Below, piece after piece: positions 23,285 to 34,102 of a stretch of 64,000 nucleotides of DNA (positions are counted from its first letter, which is position 1; every line of letters starts with the position of its first letter). The DNA is from Isoetes taiwanensis (Eukaryota; Streptophyta; Lycopodiopsida; Isoetales; Isoetaceae). Position numbers and translations under genes: made by a program. Where the stretch lies: positions 16,802,041 through 16,866,040 of the forward strand of contig JAJEKV010000002.1 of the NCBI GenBank assembly GCA_021234155.1, in the 5' to 3' direction. The notes beneath the pieces were generated by a model. The model saw only the letters and a list, made by a program, of their open reading frames with translations, did not search any database and was not told the origin of the DNA.

Positions 23285-24290
23285 ATAGACTCTGAAATAT
23301 CCAAACTTGAGCCTAAGTCATTCAAATTATCAAACTAAATAAGTACGTGTCATAGAAAAAGCCAAACTAATTATACTTCACAAACATATTTTACTCTTCA
23401 ATCTTTTATAACTGTTAGGTTATTCATCATTGTCTCTCTTCAAATTTGGGCTTGTGGAAGATATCAAAGTGCAATTTTCAGAAAAAGCAATTTGAGGGCC
23501 TTTCTCATCTCAGGAGTCGAGAAACAAGGGTTTTCCATTAAAATTTATTTTAAGATTCTTAATACATAAATAAAGTTATCAACTTATCTCACCCATTAGC
23601 TAAATATCCATTGGCCACAACCAAAGTTTTTATGGCTATAAAACTTTTAGGATAAAAAACGTGACAATATAGTATAACAATAGGATAATAAGTGACAATA
23701 ATAGTATAACAATAAAATAATGCTATGGCCAAATTTATGCTATGTCTGTCATCATAACCATGGGCTACTCATCATAATATTCCATTCCATGCTTAAAATG
23801 GGTGATATTTCTGTCGACAAAAAGCCAGATTTCCTCCAAAGCCTTTGCTCAAGATTCAGTTCTCGCACATCTCCTAGCAATTAATTTGGGTTTTTCCAGT
23901 TTGGCCAAAAACATTTTTGGTATTGTCTTAAGGCCGATTTTCTAAGGTTTAATGGGTCTTGGATGCCCCAAAAAAAAATCCGATCTTCCAAGAATAAAAA
24001 AAATTTCTTTTGTTATGATCTGGATTTTCATTTTTTCCTTTCCTATCTTGGCATAGCTCCTTCCAATTTCCGACATGCAATGATTTGCCCCCTTTAGGCA
24101 TGCTATAAGGATGATTATGGGCATGAGAAAAGGACCGGTAGGGTTTTGTTGCAATAGATTTTGGCCGGAGCAGCCCTAACTATGGATAATAAGCTTCCAT
24201 GGCTTTTACCAGGTCAATCTCTTTGGTTTCCCTTCTGATCGATTTTATGCCTCTAATGTTTGCCTTCTCTAACAATTTTGGTGAAGAGCT
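23285..24290. other. No gene recognised
   Basis: AT-rich. No family recognised on either strand. Confidence 0.35.
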
Positions 24291-24785
24291 GTGGGGAGGA
24301 GGAAAGATCTGATACAAGTAAGAAAGGGGAGGATGCAGATGGGGAGGAGCAAGAACAAACTAACGCAGGAAAATGTCGGTTTTGGTATAATCGATCCATT
24401 TGTTTGCCTTAGATTCTATTTTGGCTTTCAATCTTGGGATATCTTTCCATCGATTCAACCAGAGATTCATATTACGGCTGGCATGTTGCTCAACAAAGCA
24501 GACGTGAAAAACTTAGGATTCCCGGTTCCTTACATCCTACTTCGCCGTAGAGTGGCACTCACATCGGCCTTAGAAATCCGGCAAGGGGCACCTGTTCCAG
24601 AATATATGGAAACATCTACACAGATGAGGTATTCTAACCAACACAATATGAACAACGTGCTCCTTGTATATAATGCTTCCTTGATTTTTGCTATTCCTCT
24701 CAACTTCCCTATCAGAGCAGAGCTGTTAGCCATGTCTGCAAAAAATAATGGTTACATGGGTTGCTTGGACTCTGGCCAGTTTTAA
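24291..24785 (+). CDS. Hypothetical 164-aa frame
   Basis: Open frame of 164 codons, possibly starting at a GTG-type codon rather than ATG. It has no recognisable domain. It may be chance or a decayed transposon frame. Listed only for its length in an otherwise empty region. Confidence 0.2.
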   Translation: MGRRKDLIQVRKGRMQMGRSKNKLTQENVGFGIIDPFVCLRFYFGFQSWDIFPSIQPEIHITAGMLLNKADVKNLGFPVPYILLRRRVALTSALEIRQGAPVPEYMETSTQMRYSNQHNMNNVLLVYNASLIFAIPLNFPIRAELLAMSAKNNGYMGCLDSGQF

Positions 24786-26514
24786 GAAATTCAATTATGT
24801 CTAGCATGATCTTTGTTGTTTCCAAATAAAGGGCCACTGGAATTTTTTATTGGTTCTTCTATCAATCTTGCATGAAAGGAGAATTGTGGTTGGTGCTTTA
24901 GTTTAGACATTAGCTTTGGATGTCACAAGTCCCATGTCGTTGATGATGCTCATGGACCAGTTGAGTTCATTTGATGGAAGGAATATCAGGCATAGAATAT
25001 GGATGATCCAAGTCGATAATGCCAATAGAGCATAAGAATGTTTGTGGTGCTTAACTTGCCAGCAGATGGTTCCTAGTCTTTACTTCTCAATGATTTGAGT
25101 TGCATGTAGAGATTGTAAGGTGTAGATATGTAGTGTTATTGTTGTTACTATAACGAGCAGGACATCTCTTTGCCTTAGAAGATCTATTTAGGTAGATTAG
25201 AAACTTATTTATGTTGCACCCTCTGTTATAAATAATTGGACTTGCCCGTTGTTGAAGTTTTGTTTTGATTTTGTGAGATTATTAGAGATTGTGGATTAGC
25301 TACTATACATGAAATTTTAGTTATTAGTCTGTAAGTTTTGCCTTATATTTGTTCTTTACATAGTGCAGAGCTAATAATCCTCATCAACCAATTTTATTTC
25401 CATTGATCTTACTGTAAAGTTTCTACCTATGATGTAGGCAAAGGAAATTTGTTAAAAGCCATGCAATACTGATTTGTCACTTTACAACTTTTTCAAGGTA
25501 TCTTTGATCCTGGCAAGAGGGGATACAAAGAAAAATGAGTCAACTGAGAGAGCTACCAAAACTAGAAGAAGAAGAAGACCTTCAGGAGGTTAACTTGGTC
25601 TGTTAATGGCTTTGTAGCACTTTTCAATTCTAAAATATGTCTTAGTGAAAGCCAACTTACTGGAACGGCATTGTCAATAGATTATTGTGTGTGTAAGATG
25701 TTAGGTGTGTTAATCGGATGTAAGTGTGACATGTCTAGGCCATATATATGCTTGCAATAGCTGCATGCTATCATTTTGTGCTTGCAATAGATGCATTTTT
25801 CCTTCCAACTATGCTGGCTATGAATCTGCAAGCTTTTCTTATCTAGGCTATTGCACTCTTGAGCATTTGCTTCGCTATGCATTGCTATACGCATTTATTC
25901 TAGAATCGAACACATATGTGATGCTAATTTAATTTTCCTCGTCCTTGCTGCAAACAGTTTGTTTGGAGCTCAAATACATTGGAGAGCCTAGCCACGTTTG
26001 AGGAGTCTAAGTTGACTACATTTGAAGAGATCCCTTTAGATGGCTTCTAAATCTTAGTGCTCACAGGCGACTAAAGAACTGCCCTATATTCATGTTGTTT
26101 AAAGGTTAATCGAAATTCTATTAAGTAAATATAATAGAATAGTAAAAGGATGAGGTTGTAGTACAACATTCTAATCCAGCTCGAATTTGCACCATTCTAG
26201 CCATTAACATCAATGAGGTACGCATCTCAGCTATTTGCATGTGCAGTTGTTTTCTTCGGTTGATTGATTACAGGCAACGTTTGTGCCTTTCTCTTTTTAA
26301 TCTGTTAGTATCCCCTTATTGTGTGTTAAAACCCTTAATTTGTTTATGGATTTATCACTATGTGGTATCCAAGGGTTATGCTATAGGGCTATACTTCCTT
26401 GTCCTTATGTTGATACTACGCTTGCAGAGTAATTGGTGTATGATCATCTTTGGGAACAAGTATGACCATCTGTTGAAGCTGAAAACAAGTATGAGAACTT
26501 ATATGTTTTCTTAA
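24786..26514. other. No gene recognised
   Basis: AT-rich non-coding DNA. Short duplications of CTTGCAATAG-TGCAT occur at 25750-25800. Confidence 0.35.
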
Positions 26515-27535
26515 ATGTTTCTTACAAGGAGTGGATATGGCTATGGCAGGCTTCGTCCTTGATGTCGGCAATAACAGAATAGAAAACAAGAGGCATTTAA
26601 TCAATCCTTCAGTGTTTAAAGAAAGGTAAGTAGCACATGTTTGTAATATGCAGAAGTTCACACTAGAGCAGTGCCATAACTATAGAATATTTTTATCTCA
26701 TTTTAGTCCTATCTTACTGTAACAGTTCTACAGAGCTTCTGCATAACATAGTCGATTATCTATATTGTTATGTTGTATGTTGCACACCTTATCCTGTCAT
26801 CTTTAATACTTCTTGCAAAGTGGATTGGCTATGGCAAGCTTCCTCCTTGATGTTGAATTTGAGTTACTAATGTGGAATCATGGCAAACGTCTGTGATAAA
26901 ATGAGCCGTTTCTTATTTTGCAAAAGGAATTTGGTATTTATTTCTTATTTGTAGCCTAGATATTGCTTGTCTGCCTTGAATTGAAATTGTTGCCCTTAAT
27001 TGAAATTGTTGTGCAGAGTCTCTCCCTGCATGCTTTTGCTGCCTAGCTATTTACCTGTGCCATCTTCTAAACTCTTATGCAGCCTGTGGATGCCTATAAG
27101 TCTCAATCAGGTATAAATATCAACCAGGTATGATTCACCATTTAGGTTCTGTGCATTGTCTCCTATAAATAATAATAGATATTAAAGAAAGCCAATAGTT
27201 AATCCCCAAGTTGTGGCTGTAGGAGCAGATGCCATGTTTACTATTTGTGCATTTATGAAGAAAATGCAGCATGCTCAGTTGAATGCTATAGGTGTCAGGA
27301 ACAGGATGCTGCCACGTGCTACTTTGTAGCTTAGCACATTTGGTGTCAGCAATAATTAATCCTAAGGCATGAAGCTGTGGGAGCAGATGCCATGTTTACT
27401 ATTCCTGCGTGAGCAGAAAATGTAGAATGCTCAGTTGAATGTTAAGGTGTCAGCATTAGGTTGATGCCACATGCTTCTACTTTGTATCTTAAAGCATCTG
27501 AATGTTTAAGGTGTCAGGAATAAGTTGATGCTATG
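26515..27535. repeat. Diverged tandem duplications
   Basis: GTGGATATGGCTATGGCAGG near 26530 recurs in altered form near 26820. A block of about 150 bp beginning GGAGCAGATGCCATGTTTAC near 27226 recurs near 27378 and in part near 27500. No coding content seen. Confidence 0.55.
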
Positions 27536-27611
27536 GTTACTATTTGTGCTTCCATCGTAGTTAAGGTTATGTTACTAAAGTAATTCTGTTATTTTGCTAC
27601 ATATTCTAAAC

Positions 27612-28050
27612 AAGGTGCACCCTGGGCTACCACAATCGTCGGATTCGTCGATCCTATGACCCAGATCATATGTTGGGGCCTCTGGGCACCTGTCGTTTCG
27701 CTTATAGTCATTTATGATTGGAGGCGCCTATGATTTTGAAATATGAAATACAATTTCGCCTAAGGTTTTGAGGGAATATCGAACCTCTATACGTTTTGCC
27801 TAAGATTTTAGAATATGAAATACAAGGGCTCGAACCTCTACGAAAATAACTCAATGTCCTAATAAGACTATTTTAACCAATGTACCCAGTGAGCTAATGT
27901 GATTATTCTTAATCTTGAATCTATGTTTTTTTTATAACAACCCATTCAAATGTTTTAGGGATAATATGGTCTATGATTTCAGGAACTGTTATTTTTACAT
28001 CCATATCAAATCCCCCTGGAACCCCCCTGTTATTTTGCTACATATTGGTG
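27612..28050 (-). repeat. Single-unit copy of the tRNA-like SINE (unoccupied site)
   Basis: Reverse-complement match to 5787-6651 plus 21628-21665, with only one internal unit. At 27629-27633 it has the intact target (ACCAC on this strand, GTGGT on the other) where the 15-kb element inserted in the other copy. Confidence 0.75.
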
Positions 28051-29400
28051 TTCATGTTATTTTTGTTAGTATAGGACTTATGTTAACACTTGAGTGAGTA
28101 TGCAACCTCTGTAATCACTCAAAAATTTCAAGGCTCAAGTTGACCACAAGAATAAATTGTCTGCTTTTCATGCTTTTTCTATTTTGACGTAAATAGCAAC
28201 TAATATTCAGTATTAAAAGCTCTTATATGTTTTATATTATATAGGGTTTCAAATTTTAGCATCTTTTGAGACAGGCTTCTCCAAGATGTGGCATTGCAGA
28301 TGGGCTATTTCCCACCCTTCAAATATAACAAAACGAAGACGATTGTGAATGAATTATCACTGTCTATTATTGTCAAGCTATCATAGATTATCCTGTTTCG
28401 AAAGAATTTTTTTCGTGTATAATGTGCCTCCCTTGACCCACTATAAGGGGATTTCTACATCAAAGCAGACTTTCCATTTGAAAGTCGCAAATGCATTAGG
28501 GGTGGACATTTGTTATGTCTACAGATGGTGCATTTGTCTCATATTCCTCTTATGTATGCTTTATTTTCTTTCTCATGCCTCAAAGAATGGTCATGCATTG
28601 GATGCTTTGAGCTTCGAGATAAAATAACATAGAGATACTGAGCTTTGAGGCATTGTGTTTGATATTGGAGTTTGAACAAATTAACAAAGTGTAGTTTAGG
28701 ATGAAGGTAGTTTAGGATGAAGGATAACTGAATTCTAAGTTGTGCGTCCTGTCTTAGTTTATCCGAACAGTCACATTATCTAGCGTTTATGATTGCCGTT
28801 TTTGGACATTCATGTTTTTACTTTTATCACAAACTTTTATTATAATTTGCTATTAGAATACTTGTTTCCATCCATGAAATCAACCAGCTTGCATTGTCCT
28901 GAGTCATGATACCCTCTTTAAAAGACAAATTTCTTTTATTATTTCCTTCAATCCACAAAGGCCTTTCAATCCATTAAGAAATGTGCAAAATGTGAGAATA
29001 AAAATGAAAGGGCAATAGCCATCACGATGGTTCTCTTGATACCCACATGACGAGCTTTTGGAGTAGCAAATATCCATATATGGATGTCCAAAATTTCAAA
29101 ACCATTTCTCTACATTGCACATTATGAAATGGTTGTTACAAATATAAGGCACCAAGTGCAATTATATTCTCTCGTTGTCCCCAACATGAAATAGTTATAA
29201 ATGCAGGGCACCAATGCAAGTAAATTCCCATTGTTGGTTATCTGTCGTTATTAAAAACAACAAATTGGAAAGCAATTTTAAGAAACTTCATCCAACAAAT
29301 CCTCGCGCTCTAATATACAAGCTATACCATATAAGGCATGACCTCTTATGTTGGCACTATTGTTTCTATAGCTCATTAATTTGCCTCTCTCTAACAAGGT
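28051..29400. other. No gene recognised
   Basis: AT-rich non-coding DNA. No feature supported. Confidence 0.35.
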
Positions 29401-30454
29401 ATCATCTAAAGTGCTTAAAATATCTTTCATTCTACAACATTACCATTCATCTCAGCAGATTTTTCTACAATGGTGGATAGTGAGTAGCCGCACACATGCG
29501 AACTACCCACAAAAATAAAGGGAAAATCCAATTATATCATTTGGACCCCAACAAATTACAATGCTAATAGAGAGTGGGCTAGTGTACCTGCCGAAAGCTT
29601 ATCACCGGGATTAAAAAACCCCGCCCTTTCGGGTTTTCGAGGAAAAACCCTAGTGATAAGCCTTCGGCAAGGGGCTTGGACAAACGCAAGGCATAAAAAA
29701 CGCTCCCAAAACCCACGAATGGAAGAGTCAAAACAGACGCCGCTCGCTCACCTGTACCTGCACATCACCAACAAAACAACAAGACAAAACAAACCTCCCA
29801 GAGTGGAGGGGCTGATTACGCGCGTGCCACGCGATAAAAATACAAAAACAAAGAAGGGGGGGAGGGTGGGTTCACAGAGAATAAGGTACTGCTGAGAGAG
29901 AAGAGGAAGCGCCGATGAGATGTTGCTGCAGAATCGCGCCTAAAATAGCGAACTCCCAACCAGAATGGGCATGCGCCGCCCACATGCATGCAAAACATGC
30001 ATGCTCGTCCCATTCTAGAATGGCGATCCGATGTCTCGGATCGATGGGATTCTAGAATGGGACTCGCATGAAACCAACAAACCGCCCGAATACCAAAGGA
30101 CTTCCTTACAAACTAGGAGCGAGGACGAAGGTCACAGGACGAAGGCTAAAGGCCGAAAAAGGACAGCAAGAAAGAAACGCCAAATTGGCCAAACCAAGCA
30201 GGGAGAAGCCCCTCCCCTGCCTGGGAAACAAATCACAGAGAATAAGGTACTGCTGAGAGAGAAGAGGAAGCGCCGATGAGATGTTGCTGCAGAATCGCGC
30301 CTAAAATAGCGAACTCCCAACCAGAATGGGCATGCGCCGCCCACATGCATGCAAAACATGCATGCTCGTCCCATTCTAGAATGGCGATCCGATGTCTCGG
30401 ATCGATGGGATCATCTAAAGTGCTTAAAATATCTTTCATTCTACAACATTATCA
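29401..30454. repeat. Insertion with 180-bp direct repeats and a duplicated 44-bp flank
   Basis: ATCATCTAAAGTGCTTAAAA… (44 bp) occurs at 29401-29444 and 30411-30454, bracketing about 965 bp. Inside, about 180 bp beginning CACAGAGAATAAGGTACTGC occurs at about 29873-30053 and 30234-30412. A hairpin with ends TGCCGAAAGCTTATCAC and GTGATAAGCCTTCGGCA lies at about 29590-29672. No coding content. Confidence 0.65.
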
Positions 30455-30934
30455 TACCCACCCTAATCATTTGCATGGTAGATTCCTATGGATGTCCAAG
30501 ATTCAAGTCCTAATTGGTATTGTCAATTTTCCAAAACACTCTTTCGTTCAAATGTCGTCATAAAATCAAAATAATATATCCTCGAAATTTCCTACCTATT
30601 TATGTTATTCCTCTTTCTCAAATTTATGTCTACTTGCGTGATGTCTTTCACAATCGCATATAAGCTTCTGAACTCTTAAAAACTTATTCTTTCCAAACTA
30701 CAGGGGATTTGATTTATTTTAGGAGAAAGAATTGCTAAACTGCATTTATTGAAAATGGATTGAAAATAAAAGCATTTCTCACTCTCCCTTCAATGTACAA
30801 TGGTACGTTTAATGTTAGACTCTTTTAGACTAGATTTCTTTTTATTGATACTGTAAACACATCATGTTGTTCAAATACATGTCAAATAAAACCATAACAT
30901 TACATCTTATTCAAATGCTGACTTTTATGCTCCA
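30455..30934. other. No gene recognised
   Basis: Non-coding flank of the insertion. Confidence 0.3.
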
Positions 30935-31007
30935 GATCTTTTTTGAGTCTTAAACAACCACCTCTTCAGATCTTTTTTGAGTCTTAAACAACCACCTCTT
31001 CAAATCA
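30935..31007. repeat. 35-bp tandem duplication
   Basis: CAGATCTTTTTTGAGTCTTA-type unit repeated twice head to tail. Confidence 0.7.
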
Positions 31008-31679
31008 TCACTACGCTCGGCAACGCCGAGCACCATAACTAATTTATATAATTTTTGTTTAGCATCAAGCACTGAACTATGACATTGAACTATAATTCAA
31101 TCGTGGTATATTATTATCTTGATTTAAGACTATTTTTTTTTTTAATTTTTAGCCCCTTGACCAATAAAAACCAGGCCCTTCTTTTTTCCCCCAAGCCTAG
31201 CATTTAAAATTTGGTACATAATTTTGCGTGGGATTTTTTGTACACACGTAAACAACGGGGAGGGCTTTTTTCCTCCTGGATTCCTGTTTTTTTTTCGTCT
31301 ATGGAAACTTCTGTTGGTGGCGGAGCTTAAGCGGCGCCGCCACTATTGTTTACATTCAGAAAATTTCGAAAACAATTTGCAAACATTCAGAAGACATGGA
31401 AACACTGCTGCAATTCTAAATTCATATTACAATCCAAAATTCTGTAGTTCTTATGTTCCAGATAAAATCCAAAACTTTTACAATGTCTTGAAATTTTTAC
31501 ACATCCTTCAGATCTTGAAGCGAAATCTTAAAGCCAGATCTTGAAGTGAAACATATCTTGAAGCTGAGAAAGGCCATAGCAAACAAATGCATGCTCTGTC
31601 ATAGCCGCAAAAGAATGCCATAGCCTATACTTTCTGCCATAGCATGCTCGCCATAGCCGCAGAAGAACCCCATAGCCGC

Positions 31680-31885
31680 AGAAGAACAAAATCACAATGC
31701 CAGAAGAGTCAAGAACTCCCAAGAACTCGTCCCAAGAACTCCAGAACTCGCCAGAACTCGGCACAAAGTCGCTAGAACTCGCCAGAACTCCTGGGAACTC
31801 CTCGGAACGCTAGAACTCGCCAGAACTCCTTCAAATCCAGAAAAACTTGAAGCTAAGGATGATCTGCCACTGTACAACTCGCAAA
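31680..31885. repeat. AGAACTCGCC minisatellite
   Basis: About a dozen imperfect copies of AAGAACTC / AGAACTCGCC. Just upstream, AGCCGCAGAAGAAC also repeats. Confidence 0.7.
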
Positions 31886-32236
31886 GAACTCGCCAGAAGT
31901 CAAAAACATATCACAGGGCTTCAAGAAAGCTCCAAATCCAGAAAAATCGGCATCAAAATGAAGCTAAGGGGATGGCGCCACTGTCAAACTACACGCCGAG
32001 GCGAGCGCCACAGCAGCGCCTCAAAAAAACGACTCCGAGCTGCCGGAGTTATGCCATCGCCAGAGCTTAGATTCAAAAGAAACAGACGACAATTCATCAA
32101 AAAATCCACGCGTAAGGGGCGTCCGGCCGCCAAAAAAAAAGCCCTCCCGGTTGTTTCACGTAGCGAACCGATCCGTATGCGTGTTTTCGTGGCGGAAACT
32201 TTCACGGCGCTTCGTGGCGCCGAAACTTTCAGCGGT

Positions 32237-32697
32237 TTCCTATTACTTTTTATAGATGCATCAGCGCCATAGTCATTTCTTGGAGCAGGAAGGATCTCCG
32301 GGGTCTTTGATCCCCAGCCTCCATTTCTTCCCTTTTATATACTTCCAAATGCAGAATGGATCATGCTCATCCCGCGATGGCGATGAAATTGATTTTTGGT
32401 GGGGATCAAAGGAGATCCTTCACGCCAAAGACTGACATACTTTTTATAAAAAAGATGAAGGGAGAAATTCCGTGTGGAAACTTTGAGCGCCGCCGAAAGT
32501 TTTCCGCCACGAAACTCCTCCCCCGGATTTCCTATTACTTTTTATAGATGCATCAGCGCCATAGTCATTTCTTGGAGCAGGAAGGATCTCCGGGGTCTTT
32601 GATCCCCAGCCTCAAAATCAATTTCATCGCCTACTGCGGGCAGACAGTATGAGCATGATCCATTCTGCATTTGGAAGTATATAAAAGGGAAGAAATG
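32237..32697. repeat. Nested direct and inverted repeats
   Basis: An 86-bp block starting TCCTATTACTTTTTATAGAT occurs at 32237-32322 and 32528-32613. The sequences after the two copies (32323-32400 and 32614-32697) are inverted relative to each other, for example CCATTTCTTCCCTTTTATAT and ATATAAAAGGGAAGAAATGG. Confidence 0.75.
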
Positions 32698-33013
32698 GCG
32701 TCATATCTTGATGCTCATGTTCCAAGAAACAGAGTAAAGGGTGGATCCACGAGGGCAAAGGGTGAGGGCAGATATGGCATCGGTGTGAGAGATCTAGAGG
32801 CAAGATTCAGGGTCCCAAGATTCATGGTGCAGGACTTGAACATAGTTCTTGGCCAGCAGACACGCCACAAAAAAGTCTTGAACATCGGTAAACTGGCCAG
32901 AAGCTTGTGTCTCTTGCCCTTGCAAAACTGCCATAACCGAATCTTGTTGTCCTAGTGCCTGCTTAATACATAGCCTTTATACGCCATCGTGGCCTTTACT
33001 GCCCCTTAAACCA
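32694..33013 (-). pseudogene. JINGUBANG-like WD40 protein, N-terminal half
   Basis: On the minus strand the codons read VKATMAYKGYVLSRH-stop-DNKIRLW, then KLLASLPMFK, then after a shift HTDAISALTLCPRGSTLYSV and SWNMSIKI. This matches the first WD repeats of plant JINGUBANG-type proteins (…GHQDNKIRVW…, TLPT.KDRL, H.DAVS.La….LYS.SWD). JINGUBANG proteins are cytosolic seven-bladed WD40 proteins, best known from pollen germination. The HQD Gln codon is TAG here. The block ends exactly at the inverted repeat at 32697. The second half of the same protein type lies at 37250-37725, on the wrong side for a simple split gene. Confidence 0.7.
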
Positions 33014-33441
33014 TTGGGCTCAAAGATTATTACGATCTAACCGTTGACAACCGTTAGATCTAAGTGAGGTTAAAAGCTGTAACTTGCAGCATCTTTAGAA
33101 TATTCCAAAGATTATCTTGATAACTGCCGAGGATTATCAATGATAATCTTCAGAATATTCCTTTATTGAGATAATAATCTTGAGAATATTCTTCTAATTA
33201 AAACTTTAATTTTATTGTTTACTGCCTGTACAAAACTTGGTTTGGCAGAAACAACATTAACAGATTATTTACAACAATTGCTGCCTTTTACTTGGCAGTG
33301 AAATTTCAAGTACATCCAGCTTCAATTGAAGCTTAATTCTTGTAAATCATCCTATCAACTATTTTCATTGCTGTATCTGAATCTGGTATAGTTAGAAACA
33401 CACAATGGCTCACATTTGAGTGCTGGAAATTTGGGCCTCCG
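33014..33441. other. No gene recognised
   Basis: AT-rich, with three imperfect AATATTCC/GATTATC repeats at 33095-33195. Confidence 0.35.
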
Positions 33442-34102
33442 TTACACATGATGATCATGGTCTATCATCTTTTTTGAACCAGTAGAAAGTATTGGATCTG
33501 CATTACAATTAAGCGCACTAGAACCTTGTAGTTCAGGCTTGAGATTAAGAGCTTCACAAGCAGCAGGACTCTTTGCTAACTCTTGTAAAAGCTGTTCATC
33601 ACTGTGCAATATACAAAGGATATTAAATACAATATCATTTGCATTTTTTCCTCTACAAAAACTAGGACACGCACCAAAAAACACTTGGCCCTGTTGAATA
33701 ACATGTTAAAATATACAAATCTTATGTTTTTACAACAGCAAAATGCCATGAAATAAATGCATATTTTACCATGAGTTGTGGCCTTAGTTTCATTGGCTAG
33801 TTTCGTCTCGACAAGCTTTGGAGCTATTTTATTAGAGGTATCAGATAATATACGCATCTTATAGAAATCTGGTTCGTTCGTTACAGCTAACGAACTTGCT
33901 TCACCAACATTTGTCTTGGCGGCACCTGTCAATAGACTTCATTAGGCATCTAATAAAGAGCAATATGCATCTTAAAAAAATCAAAGGAATCACAGCATTA
34001 CTCTAAAGCATAACCCTAAACCCACCTGCATTTATTGCTTGCAAAGTTTCCTTTTCGATTTCTTTAAAAACCTCCTCATAACGTCTAACATTTCCGTTCT
34101 TG
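33442..34102 (-). other. Possible 3' exons downstream of the recombinase
   Basis: Two exon-like minus-strand frames, at about 33442-33690 (contains SDEQLLQELAKSP and ends in a stop) and 33760-33925 (contains NVGEASSLAVTNEPDFYKMR), have plausible splice borders. They lie after the stop codon reconstructed for the recombinase, so they may be alternative terminal exons or unrelated. Confidence 0.3.
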
